Shown piece by piece: positions 22,498-33,395 of a DNA stretch of 64,000 nt. Origin of the DNA: Glaciozyma antarctica PI12 (lineage: Eukaryota; Basidiomycota; Microbotryomycetes; Kriegeriales; Camptobasidiaceae). The stretch is from positions 654,578 to 718,577 of the forward strand of contig KZ627158.1 of assembly GCA_002917775.1 (NCBI GenBank). The letters are read 5' to 3'. Each line of letters starts with the position of its first letter. Within the stretch, counting starts at the first letter, position 1. The notes beneath the pieces are model-generated. The model made no database searches, had not been told where the DNA came from, and saw only the letters and a list, made by a program, of their open reading frames with translations. The translations under genes were made by a program, and so were the position numbers.

Positions 22498-24816
22498 CTA
22501 CAACGAGAGCACCACCACCTTATCCAACGCACTCTCAACCTCCTTCCTCGTCGGCCCCTCGCGCGCCCTCCAAGCCCTAAGCACCTCCTCCGTCCCCCTC
22601 GCCGCCCAACTCTCCTTGACTCTCAGATCCTCCACGATCGATCCTTCCTCCGGCACACGCGCGAGGAACCTATTCTCGGTCGCGAGGACGAAGGCAGGGG
22701 AAGCGAGTTCGGCGGGCGAGGGGAGGTAGTGCTCTTCGCAGAGGACGGCGCCGCGGCCTTTCGAGTGGAGGTTGTTGGGGTCGTCAAGGTTGGAGAGTTT
22801 CTACAAGGAGAGGTTAGCGGGCGAACCCAAGGTGCGAGGAGGGAGGGGACGGACTTGATGGCAGTCACTCAGGTCTCGTTGGAGGAAGTCTGCGAGAGAC
22901 CATTGTCAGCGAGCAGAACGGGGAGCTGGAGAGCGAAAGGAACGTACGCGCAATCGCAAGAGGCTCAGTCGGGAGACGAACCGACTCGTAGGATCCTCCG
23001 TCTTGGAGGACGACGCCTTGCGAGTTGCGAATCTCGGACGTGAGGCTCTCCGGCGGCTTCTCCTTCGAAACCGTGCACGAATGCGGGCCGTCAAAGTCGA
23101 CAAAGCCAGAGCTGAAAGCTGAATGGATGAGAGTCTGCGACGAGCGAGCACGTTAGCGCGAGATGCGTTCGCTGGAGACGAGGAACGGACCTTTTCGGGG
23201 ATGATGCCCGGCTGAACGACATCGCGACGCGTCTGCGTGTTGAGGACTCCCTGACCGCGACCGGTCTCAAGAATACGAATACCCATGTTGCGGTACTTGA
23301 GCTGGGGTATAGGAACGCAGGCGGCCTCCTTCGTCGCGGGTCGTTCGAGGAGGTCGTGGAGAGGATATCGCCAAGGAGTGGTTGAGGAGGGAGTAGAGGT
23401 CTTGAGAGAGCTCGAATCGGGCTCGTCTTGATATGCTTCGTTCGGTCCATAGAGTTGCGGAGCGACAGAAAGGAACTCGTCGATATCGAGCGCGCCGAGC
23501 CAGTTCGACGAGGGCGAGTAGGTTGCCGAGCAATGCTGAAGCATCTGTTCGTGGAAAGACTCGGGAGCCGCGTCTGCAAGGGAACAAAGGTTTAGATTCG
23601 CCTGCGAATATTTTAAAGGCGATGCAGCTTACCTGCGAACTGCATCCAGTGGAAGACGACGACTCCTTGCTCGATCCAGTGCTCTAATCCCTCGATGCGA
23701 TCCGGATACAGCCTTCCCGTCTGATCGAGTCCACTCGCAGTCGCTCCTATGCTCTTCTTGATATCGTTCGCGCTCGGTCCCATCTCGCCCTTCCCCTCCG
23801 CCGCCATCCTGTCCGCGCCGCTGTCGACTTCTCCCGCCCCCGCTGCACCTGCTGCAGAGGTGTCGTAAAGAGCGAATCGCTCGACGCCAAGGATGCGATG
23901 ATAGAGCAACCATTCAGGGACGGAAGCCGTTGGCTCGGCGGGGATGAGGGCGCAGATTGTGAGGTTGTAAGAGGTAGGCGAGGAACGGTCGAGGGGCTGC
24001 GCCTGGAAAGAGTCTTCTTCTGCCTCGGCGAGAGTCGCGGTAGTTGGTTCGGAGAGTTTGTTGTCGACGAAGCGGGCGAGGAGAGGGTGTGCGAGGAGAC
24101 CGGAGGGAGGCGAGAGGGTCGGAGGGGACGTGTCGAGACTGTTGCAGCGACGATCAGCTCATCCCATAGCACTCAGAGTCTCTCATAACCACTCACATCG
24201 CGTCGGGAACGGCATCCCCACCTCCTACGGCCTTCTGCTTGAACCGCTGGCTCCATCCCTCCTTCGCAGCTCCCACCCCAGGTACTTTCCTCCCTCCACT
24301 TCCCAATCGTCGCGTACCACCAGGTACCTCCTTGTCCCCCTCCGCATCTCCCACCGAGTCGAGCGAGTCCTCGTCCAAGTCGGCATCCCCCTTGAGCGGA
24401 AGTGGGAGCGCGTCTCGCGTCTCCTGCAGCGGCTGCTCAACGTTCCCCTCAAATACGTCCGCTTCCACCTTTGGCGGAACCTTCTTGAAACGCCCTCTCC
24501 CTGCCGCCCTCACCGGTGCCTTGACCCGCCCCTTCGGTGCCTGAGCTCCAAGAGGTCGTCGTCCTCGCCCCTCGTTCTCCACCACCAGCGCCTCCTTCCC
24601 CACCCGCTCCTGGAACGTACGCGTGCCTGCGAACCGGCCGACCTTGGGGTTGTCGACGCGCTGGGGGGAGAGCGCGACGAAAGGCGCGTACGAGGTTCGA
24701 GGTTTCGAAGGTCGTCTTCGGGTCGATCCTGACGAGCGGTGGGAGAGGTGGACGAGCAAAAAGATGACGAGTCCTCCTAGGGCGACTGCCAGGAGCAGGG
24801 ATCTTCGTCGGGCCAT
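22498..24816 (-). CDS. Type II membrane glycosyltransferase, GT92 (DUF23)-like
   Basis: The start is the ATG at 24814-24816. A short basic N-tail and one membrane anchor (LLLAVALGGLVIFLLVHL) precede a long, charged stem of about 200 residues. The lumenal domain shows the GT92 pattern: LTICALIPAEPTASVPEWLL, YHRILGVERFALYDTS, then IEGLEHWIEQGVVVFHWMQF, a Cys-containing segment ending in WLGALDIDEFLS (DxD-like metal site), and PQLKYRNMGI with GVLNTQTRRD. The distal part has HSAFSSGFVDFDGPHSC. GT92 enzymes transfer sugars (often galactose) onto glycans in the Golgi; the acceptor here is unknown. The stop TAG is at 22498-22500. The joins appear in frame. Confidence 0.7.
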
Positions 24817-25032
24817 TGGAGGAGAGAGGGCTGGAGAGGATGGGGGGTCGGCGACACCGGCGCGTCGGGTGAGACTCGCGGGGCTCCAAACCGGGAAAGG
24901 TGCGCGGACGAGTAAGAAAGGAGGATAGGCTGTGCCCTACAGTCGTTGGCAAGGTGTTTGAATGGCGAAGGCGAGTGGTGGAAGGGGCAGGAGGGAACTG
25001 CTTCTGCTTCGAGCAATTCGAGGTGTGTCTCT
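24817..25032. promoter_or_regulatory. Promoter region of GT92-like gene
   Basis: These 216 bases lie upstream of the minus-strand ATG at 24816 and end at the target-site repeat of the mobile element. The element therefore sits in, or just behind, this promoter. No named site was found. Confidence 0.3.
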
Positions 25033-25039
25033 CGTTTCC

Positions 25040-25069
25040 CCCTACGATAACCGCCGGCGTTTTGGGGAC
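25040..25069 (+). repeat. Left terminal inverted repeat
   Basis: The 30-base repeat begins CCCTACGATAACCGCC and pairs with 26327-26356. Differences fall at positions 9, 15 and 28, all transitions. Confidence 0.8.
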
Positions 25070-25469
25070 GTTTTCTACGTTTTGGGCCCGTGTTCTCTCG
25101 ACTACTGAAACGGAAACCCAGTTTTGTTACCTCGCATTCCATGGGCCCGTTTCTGGCATGACAAAACGGTCCCTGCTCGAATAGGTCGATTAGCGAATTC
25201 GGTAGTCAAAATCGTCGGCGCAATTGGGATCAGTAATTTTTGTATTGGGCTCAATTGCGTTTTGTTACTCGCATTACGCCGCTCGCTGCTCCCAAAACGC
25301 TCGCTGCTCGCACCAGGCACTGCCAGATAAGAGATAACCAATGCATTGCAGTTTAGAAAGTGGTACATGTAGCCAAAACCGAAGCGCAGGCCCAAAAAGC
25401 TCCTCCTTGCCCACCCCACCGCCAGCTCCCCCGCTATCCACGCCCCAGTCGCGCTCGCAAAAAAGCGAC

Positions 25470-25930
25470 GCGTACCTATAACAGAGTGTGTTAGCAAACC
25501 GAAGGGAGAGTGGGAAAGCGAGACGCACCAAGTGTTTCGCTGGGCAGGAGAGGGATCGTCAGCGAGCAAAGACAGTGTTAGCGAGTCAGTTTGGGTAGCG
25601 GGATCAGTCTGGTTAGCGGGTTAGTGTGGTTAGCGAGTTAGTACATTAGTGAGTCAGTGAGTTAGCCAGCACACAGGGAGGTAGGAAGGGAACTCACGAA
25701 CAAGCGAGCTGCCGCTGCGGACGACGACGGGTCAGCTGAGCAATAGCGACGCAGGCAGGGTACTTGGGAGAGAGCACTGTGTAGGGAGAACAGTTAGCGG
25801 CGTCAAGAACTGCGACAGAGCAGGCAGAGAAGCCCTGACAAGGTCGACAAGGTGCGAGCCTGCACGATCCCGGTCAGCTCCCCCCTGCTCGCATGCCCGC
25901 CGGAGACTGAGCGCAGACCACACGTACAGC
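25470..25930 (-). other. Run of intron-like modules inside the TIR element
   Basis: Read on the minus strand, this part of the element shows a series of branch-site-like GCTAAC or GCTGAC motifs, several followed within about 20-40 nt by a CAG or TAG acceptor, with donor-like GTGCGT, GTACGT or GTGAGT between them. At about 25555-25666 there are some ten CTAAC, CTGAC or CTAAT copies in roughly 110 bases. This could be a spliced non-coding transcript or remains of a captured multi-intron gene. I found no convincing protein across the modules. Confidence 0.4.
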
Positions 25931-26326
25931 TACAGTGGAGGTGTCGCAGCAATCGTGGTGGTGGTCGTCCCGCACGTAGACCTGTTGAGGGCAATCGAAT
26001 GTTGGAACGTTGAGGAAGGTTTTTTTGACTGCAAAGGAGGTTGAGATGGTGTGCTAACGTCGCCTAGGGGTGCAGCAACCTGCTCAAGGCGAGCTTTAGT
26101 GTAGCTGTTGTGTTGGCGTGCCGACTAAGAAATCGAGGGGATGGGAGAGAAGAAGAGGGGACTTAAGGCGGGCGCTCGAGGGACTTGGCGATCAAGATTC
26201 TCTTCCTCTTCTCAGATTCAAGAATGGCAGGCAAGGAACCAGTCCTTACAATAGATAAAGACTTGCTTTGGATTCCACACCTCTGAGGCGGAAACGGTCC
26301 CAAAACGTTCGCTTGGTGAGAGGAAT

Positions 26327-26356
26327 GTTCCCAAAACGCCAGCGGTTGTCGTAGGG
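26327..26356 (-). repeat. Right terminal inverted repeat
   Basis: The reverse complement begins CCCTACGACAACCGCT and matches the left terminal repeat at 27 of 30 bases. The 7-mer CGTTTCC follows directly. Confidence 0.8.
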
Positions 26357-26510
26357 CGTTTCCCCGGTCAGCTAATTCGAAAATATTCAGCTTGATTCAG
26401 CAACAGGGAACTGTTGAACGTCCGTGTGGTTACAAGGGTATCCTATACAAGCAATCAGGCGAAGGGGGAGACTGCTGTACATCTATCAACAAGCGGGGCG
26501 CGCGTCATTC

Positions 26511-29500
26511 CTACTCCATCTCGACTCCCGAGTCCTCGTCCGAACTCAAGCCAGCCGATTGCCGCGTAATGGCCGTGAGCGCATCGACGCACGCGTCCTG
26601 CGCCGTCTGGAGGTCGAGCGAATCGTCCGCCGCGAGCAGCCCCTCGGGCGAAGCGCAAAACGCGACGAGGGAGGCGTCGGCAAAGACCTTGGCTCCGAGC
26701 AGCCGTCGCACCGACAGCGTCGTCGCGTGGAGGTGAGGGTCGGCTTTGGGTCCGTCGACGGTGACGACGAGCTGGAGGCTCTGACGGCGGACCGTGAGCC
26801 ATCCGAGCGTGGTCGAAGCGAGGACGTCGACCTCCGTCGTGGCGTCCTGGGCTTCGACGACGGTCGAGTCGTCGAGGAGGAGAGTGAAGAACGCCGCTGC
26901 GCACCCTAGGCGAGAGACGGGTCCCTTTGCTCGAGCCTCGTGGACGAGGACCTGCGCCATCATGCGAGCTTCGGCGCTCTTTCCGGTGTAAAAGGCGCAG
27001 AGCGCTCGAGTGACCTTGGCGAGGGTGTGGACCGTGGTTCCTTCGATCGTGGAAGCGATAACGTGGGTGATCGTCTCCTCGAGTAGGGGCTGGTCGACAA
27101 CGGTCGAGAAAAGGGCGATGGGGGCGAGAGGGGCGTGAGGAGGGCAAGTCGTCTGGATGACGGCGACGAAGATCTTGGCCCACGTCTCGCGGAGGGCAGC
27201 TTCGCAGCGAGCCTCGGAGACGCGGAGGAGGGGGACGGTGTCGCTAGGAGAGGCGCGGTCGTCGGCGCCCTTCGCGACGGTGAGGGTTGACCTCGCCTTT
27301 TCGAACTCGGTCGACATGGCGATTTCGACCCACGGCTCCAGCGCGACGTCCGACTTCTTGCGATCCGTCTTGACGGCCTGATTCCATAGCGCGTGCGCGG
27401 AGAGGGTGTGGCCGAGACTGCTGAGGTGGAGTGCGAGGATGGCGTTGACGGAAGGAGGGGAGGTGGACGAGGTGGATTGGGGCCAGTGCGATGATCGCGA
27501 GAGGTTGAACAGGCGGAGGAAAGTGTAGCAGCGCGCCAGGTAGTTGATCTCATCGGCACCTGGCAGAGGAGAGCAGTCAGCTTCCTGAACTCAAACCTCA
27601 GCCATTCGCAAAACTCACCGACTGTCGCCTCGATCTCAGCGATCCTAACCCACGCAACGGCAGCCTCGACGCGATCCTCCTCCGCCCATACATGGAAGCT
27701 CCCGACCGTGATAGTCGTAACCTTCCTCACCGCCGTCGCCAACGCCTCCTTCGCAAGCGCCGGCAAGAGTCCGTACGTCGGTGCGCCGACCAGCTTAAGG
27801 AGCTCCTGCCTCGCCGCCAGCGCAGCCTTGCACTCGGATCCGTACGTCGTGGCAGAGGTGACGGACTCGTTGAGGCGTCCGAGAGAGGCGAGAGCGTCGG
27901 CGCGCCTGCGTTGGCGGTGCGCGTTCCTGCTCAGGCCAGCGGCGATGGCTTCGGGAGTGTTGGCGTCGGCGAAGGATCGGGTGAGGAGGGGGTAGAGGAG
28001 GAAGATGAGGGAGGCGATGATGGAGGCGAAGCCGAAAAAGAGGATGCCGGTGAGGAAGGCGGGGTGGAAGACGTCGCTTGAGACGACGCCCGACGGCGAA
28101 GTTCCCGACGCCTCCGCAGCAGCTCGACGGACGAGGCGTCCGGCCCATGCTCGTGCGCCAACGACTTCGGTGGCTTCCGGCGCCATACCGTACGTCCAGT
28201 CGTAGCCAAGCCCTCCTGCGAAGCTCAGTCCCATAAAGGACGCGAGGAGCATGCGAGGAGGACCTTGAGCGTGGTGCCGATACTGCTGTCCTGCGATGCT
28301 CCTGGGGGAGAGCTGCGTATCCGGCGACGAAATGGGCGAAGGAGGGAAGGTGTTGGGAGAGACGCTGTGGTGGTACTCGCCGCCGGCGAAGGTGCCGAGC
28401 TGACCAGGGTAGGAAAGCGATCCGCCGGTACCAGCGAGGTGTTGGCGGAGCTGCGCGAGTCCATCGAGGTTCGACTGCGAAGACTGGCGGTTCGGAGCCG
28501 GGCGAGTCGTCCTCATCTCTTGATCACTAACGACCTCCGCCTTGACGTTCGAGCCCTTGTCGTCCTCGTCCTCGTCCTCGTCACTGTTGTCCTCGTTGTC
28601 GAGGATCGCCTGCTCCCTCCTCGCGATATCGCGAGCCTTCTCCCGATCGACTTCGCGGATGGCACGTCGCTGCTCGAATGCTTCGACGAGAGCTGATCCG
28701 CCCGCGACCATCTCGTTGACGACGCTCTTGAAGATCTCGATGTCCTCCGCCGCGTCGATGCGGTAGCCTTGAAGGTACTGGATGTACTCGATGCTCTTCC
28801 CGAGGATGGTACCTTTGCTGAGGGTCTTGGCGGCGGGGATGCCGTCAATGAGGCCAGAGGGAGTGGGGGCTTGGGCGGCGGTGGAGAGGGTGAACTGGGA
28901 GGCGCGACGACGAGAGGCGGGCATGGAGGGAAGAGGTTTGAGATGGCGGAGGGCGGGAACGATGTCGCGGAGGGTGGCGATGGCGTTGTTGATGTTGTTT
29001 CGGTACCGTCGCTCGACAGCGTCTGCAGAGTTGACAAGAGTAAGTTTCCGATCTCTTCAGCATCGCAGGAAGACAACGCACTGTGGCCCTTCTCCCCCCT
29101 TCTTCCGCTTCTCCCCGCCTGCCTTCTTCGGAGCCTTCTCCGCCTTCTTGTCGGCGGCCTTCGTCGCCTTCGCGGTCACGGGAACGGTCTGAGCGAGCGG
29201 TCGAGTAGGTTGGCCAGCGCGCTGGATAGGCACTTTCTGCGTCGACTCGTCTGTTCAGACGAAAAGGATCAGAATTCGCTCGAGGGACGAAGCGAGAACC
29301 GAAGCGACTCACCTCGGTAGATCTTCCTCATGTCCTGCCCCATCTGAATCCCCGCGTTCGAGATGAGCTCGACCGTAGACCTGGGGGCGATACCCTGAGG
29401 CTTGAGCTCAAAGTTGAACGCCTGAAGGTCCTCCCCGAGCTGCATCGGCTGCGCGTACTGATTCGGCGCCGTCGGAGACGCCTTCCTCGCTCCTTGCGCC

Positions 29501-30532
29501 TTGTTTTTCGCCGATCCTCGACCTCCTCCCACGACGACTGGAGTAGCGACCGTCTTCCTCTTCTTCGCTCCGCCGTTCGCTCCCATCGCGCGCCCGTCGC
29601 TCTCGAAATCAGGCGTAAACGAGTTGAAAACCGGTCCTCCGTCGTGGTAGGGTGCGTTCCCATTCCCGCCGGCGTACGCTTGTTGAGGCTGTGGCTGCGA
29701 CTGAAGGCTGGCCATGTAGGACGCTGCGTACGCTGCCTGCGCCGCCTGCGTCTGTCCCTGCGTTTGGGCGTCGGCGATCATGCGAGCGATAGCTTCGTTG
29801 TGAACGAAACCGTTCGTCGCGGTGGTGAACGCTCCGTTCGAGGAAGAGGCGGAGGAGGGAGGGGAGAGGGAGTGGCTGGGGTGCGGGGTGAAGTTGGCGT
29901 ACGAGGTAGTCGGTTGCTGCTGATGGTGCTGCTGAGGCTGTCGTAGCTGCTGCTGCTGCTGCTGTTGCTGAAGAGGGGGTTGTAGGGACGACGAGTGGGA
30001 GTAGAGGGGAGTGGGTTGATAAGAGGTGGTGTCGGGGAAGGAGGAGGGGAAGGAGGTGTAGAGGGCTTGAGGGACGGGGGCGGCGCTGCTGAGGAAGTCG
30101 GGAGCGATAGAGAAGGGAGGGCTGGGGTGGGAGTTATTGCCGAGCTTGGAGTTGGCCGACGAGCCAGAGTAGGTGTAGCTGGGCGAGCTGGCGTTCGAGT
30201 TGTTGGGCGAGGGGACGAGGCCTAGCGAAGCATCGTAGAACGGTCCCACCTGCTGCTGCCTCTGCTGCTGTTGCTGCTGCCCTCCCATCGCCATCCCTTC
30301 CGCGCCTCCCATCCCCGCCGAAACCTGAGCCAGGTACGCCATCATGTCCGGATCGAAGCTGTGGTCTCCCCCCCTCTCCTGATTCGCTGCCGCCGGAGAG
30401 GGATTGAGAGGACGAGTACGAGTCGCTGTTGGCCTGCTGCTCGAACTGCTGGAAGATGTCTTGAATAGGATCGAGGCTATCGTCGTCGTAGTAGGGAGAG
30501 AGGCGGGGTGGCCCCAGAGGGTCGCCGTTCAT
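26511..30532 (-). CDS. SRE1: Sterol regulatory element-binding protein (Sre1-like membrane bHLH factor)
   Basis: SREBPs are membrane-held transcription factors released by proteolysis when sterol or oxygen is low. The start is the ATG at 30530-30532 (MNGDPLGPPRLSPYYDDD), an acidic activation-type N-terminus followed by Gln/Ser-rich sequence and a basic patch (GGAKKRKTVATPVV). The bHLH has HNAVERRYRNNINNAIATLR; the Tyr in ERRYR is the SREBP hallmark. Helix 2 has GTILGKSIEYIQYLQGY. Two membrane spans follow (RMLLASFMGLSFAGGLGY and LTGILFFGFASIIASLIFLL), then the long SREBP C-terminal domain ending GLSSDEDSGVEME. Near 30368-30374 (seven C on plus, G7 in the mRNA) the frame must shift by one base. 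A 61-nt intron starting GTACTC is the alternative. The stop is at 26511-26513. Confidence 0.88.
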
Positions 30533-30771
30533 CGTGAAGGCAAGAGGGTGCTGGTGGTTGTAGTCCTTGGTGCTGGCGCTGTGCTGTTGAGGTCGTTTGC
30601 TGAGTTGAACGTCGAAGGGAGAGTACGCAAAGACGAAAGGTCGACGTCGTTCGAGTGGTTCGCCGGGCGCGGAGAGCTCTGGGCCTCGCTCTTCAAGTTC
30701 GCTCCTTCATTTAATCTTTTCATCTTTCTCTCCTGCCTTTTCGAGGTGCTGTTACATGGACCTTGATTACT

Positions 30772-33264
30772 TTAATATGCTGCAGGTACACCGTTCTTTC
30801 TAGAATCCGAGCTCGCTGAGCGAGAAAAAAAAAACGTGTCAGCTGGCTTCGTCGAGAACGGAGGGGGAGGTGGAGACAGCAACGGATGGGAAGGAAAGAG
30901 AGAGTAAGAAGGAGGACTCACCAAACAGCTGCCCATCAGGCTTCCGCACAACCGCCTGCACCTCCGCAATCCCGAGGTTGATATCGAACAGCGTCGTGTT
31001 GTGTCCTCTCGTTCTCAGCTCCTCGACCAAATCCATCCGATACCCACTCTCAATCGACACCTGCACCCTCGTCAGCCACCTAGCTCAGCAGATAGAAAGA
31101 GAGAGACTCACGTAGGCCGGCGAGAGCTGGTCGTGCACCCTCGGCTGCTCAACCGCGTTCCCTACGTCGTACCCCCAATCGAGGTTCAGGAGCACCTGCG
31201 CGACAGCACCAAAAATCCTGGAGCCGCCAGATCCACCGGCGGCGAGGAGGACTTCGCCTTCGAGCGAGTCCATGATGATAGGAGCGGTCGAGGAGAGAGG
31301 TCGCTTGCCGGCTTCGGGGAAGTTGTAGGGCGAAGCTGAGAGCTGGGTTAGCTCAAACAAGTTGCAGCGATCGGAAGGAAACGCACGACGAAGACCAAAG
31401 GCATCAGGGACGTCGGGCGTCGCAAAGTCGTCCTGCGAGCCGAGATCAGCAACGTTCAGGGCGGAGGAGCGAGAACCTCACCATCTCGTCGTTTAGGATG
31501 ATCCCAGTCTTCTCGTCCATCACTCGGGAGCCAAATATGAGGTTGACGGTCGAGGTGAGGCTGACGGCGCTTCCGAACTTGTCGATCACGCTGAGATGCG
31601 TAGTTCCGTGATCCTCCTTGAGGTCATAGACCGGGTTGTAGTACTCGATCGTGTGCGTGTGGTCCTGTATGAATCGTGAGCGAGAGCTCGTCAAAGACGA
31701 CGGGGAAGACGCACGTCGGAGATGTTGGCGCGAACGCGCGCAGCGAACTCCTTGGTCGTGATCTCCTTCAGCATCTTGTTCTTGATGAAGGCGGGGTCTC
31801 CCATCTGAGTCCTAGCAGCAAAAGCGACTGAGAAGAATTTAGCTCGCACTAAAACGAAGTTAAGGCGAGCAAAGGACTCACACTTAAGCGACTCGACAAA
31901 ACGGTGCACCGCAAGCCCCGTCTTTCCGCCACGCACAAAGTCGGGGTACGTCTCGAGCGTGTTGAGGAGGCTGACGAGAACGGGTCCGCCGGAGGGAGCA
32001 TGGCCGGTGTAGTAGGTCCGGTTGCGGTAGGTGGCTCGCACAGCAGGGAGGACGATGGGCTGGTACGAAGCGAGGTCGTCGGAAGTGAGGATTCCACCGG
32101 TCTTCTTGATCGTGCGAATCATCGAGTCGGCGATGGGGCCCTGAGAAAACTGATGTTAGCTCGCTAAGCAGGGAGAAAAGACAGCGACTGGCCTCGTAAA
32201 AAGCGCCTGCGCCTTCGCGCCCAATCGTCTCCAGCGTCCGAGCATACGCCTCCCTCCGAAGCGTCTCTCCAGCCTTCCTCATTCTCCCATCCTTGACAAA
32301 GATGTCCGCCCACATCTTCTCGTCCAGCATCCATCCCGAAAGGAACGGGATAGACAGCCTCCTCGCCAGCTCAATCCCGACGACCGACTCCCTCGCAAGG
32401 TCCGCACTCGGCTGGACCAACCGCGCCCAGGGTAATCCTCCTCCACACGCCTTGTAGGCCGCCTCGAGTCCTCGAAGTTCGCCAGGAACCCCGACTGCCA
32501 GTCCTCCGATCCTGGAAGCGCGCGCGGAATCAAACGTCGGATCGTCGGGACGTGGGGAGAACATGTGGGAGGTAGAGCCGGAGGGAGCGGTCTCGCGGAA
32601 GTCGATGGAAATGGGTTCGGTGCAGCGCGAGTTGAAGTTTGGGTGCGAGGTCGACGGCCTGATGACCATGAAGCCGCCACTTGCAATGAAGCGCCGTCAG
32701 CAGCCGTTCGTTGGCGTTGCAGTTAGAGCTCACCCGCCGATGCCAGAGCTGAACATGTTGGTCGTCCCGATACATAAAGTCACTGCAATCGCTGCGTCCG
32801 TCGCAGTTCCTCCCTCCTTCATAACTGCAAGCTCGTCAGCTCCCCGCGTCCTCAAGCGTGCCGCAAAACGCACCCTCTACGCCGATCTCGCTGCACACGT
32901 CCACTTCGCTAGCGACAGCACCTCCGTACCCGCTTACTAAATAGCTTGGATTCCGCAATCCCGGCGCTGGAGGAGGGAGCTTGCTGAAGTCGGGAGTGTC
33001 GTCCGGCGTCTTTGGGTGTCTACCGCGTCCTCGCGTCAAGATGATCCCCGCCACGCCGCCGATCAAGAGAAGGATAGCTAGGAAGCCGCCTAGGACACCC
33101 GTCCACCATCTGGTGCGGTAGCTCTCGACGACAGAGATGGAGGAAATGCGGCGCCGCCTGTAAGATGGCCGAGGTTGAGGAGAGGGTGGAGCGAGGAGGG
33201 GAGAGGTCTCGGTGGAGGTGACTGCGATCGCAGGTCCTGACTCGATATCTGGAGGTGGTGCCAT
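30772..33264 (-). CDS. Gamma-glutamyltranspeptidase, membrane-anchored
   Basis: GGT cleaves the gamma-glutamyl bond of glutathione and transfers or hydrolyses the glutamyl group. The start is the ATG at 33262-33264 (MAPPPDIESGP). A cytosolic N-tail is followed by one signal anchor (WTGVLGGFLAILLLIGGVAG). The Ntn-hydrolase domain has GYGGAVASEVDVCSEIG, GGTATDAAIAVTLCIG, MFSSGIGGGGFMVI, IDFRETAP and GELRGLEAAY, then the autocatalytic site DHGTTHLSVIDKFG, where the Thr of TTH becomes the N-terminal nucleophile. Late motifs are SSTAPIIMD and LAAGGSGGSRI (oxyanion glycines). About eight introns, all in frame. The last, bordered by a T-run acceptor, leads into LFASSDSRKNGVPAAY and stop at 30772-30774. 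An upstream extension to 33423 has only a GTG start. Confidence 0.93.
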
Positions 33265-33395
33265 CTCGACTTCTTGGAGAAGCAGCGTCGGAGGAGGAGG
33301 AGGGGGAAGCGTACTCCGACGGAGCTCGAAGAAATTGAATATATTCCTGCAGGGGGTCTGTGCAAACAAACTATTTAATATCCTGAGAGGCGCGC

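Larger units (their letters stand above)
25033..26363. mobile_element. Non-autonomous DNA transposon-like element with TIRs and 7-bp target duplication
   Basis: The body is 25040-26356 (1,317 bp). Its first 30 bases (25040-25069, beginning CCCTACGATAACCGCC) and last 30 (26327-26356) are inverted repeats matching at 27 of 30 positions. The 7-mer CGTTTCC directly flanks both ends (25033-25039 and 26357-26363), fitting a target-site duplication. The motif CGTTTTGGG recurs near both ends in inverted orientation (25058, 25078; reverse at 26299, 26330), and once inside (25291, reverse), as subterminal transposase-binding motifs do. No transposase is visible. The superfamily is uncertain: hAT makes 8 bp and Mutator 9 bp, so 7 bp fits neither exactly. 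The high TIR identity suggests a fairly young insertion. Confidence 0.75.

Noticed and set aside
25102-25569. Open frame in the TIR element as a transposase
   Set aside because: It has no DDE, DDD or zinc-finger features and crosses intron-like signals. Composition is not protein-like.
29880-30300. CAG/CTG-rich repeats as a tandem repeat array
   Set aside because: These are ordinary glutamine runs coded in the SREBP activation region.
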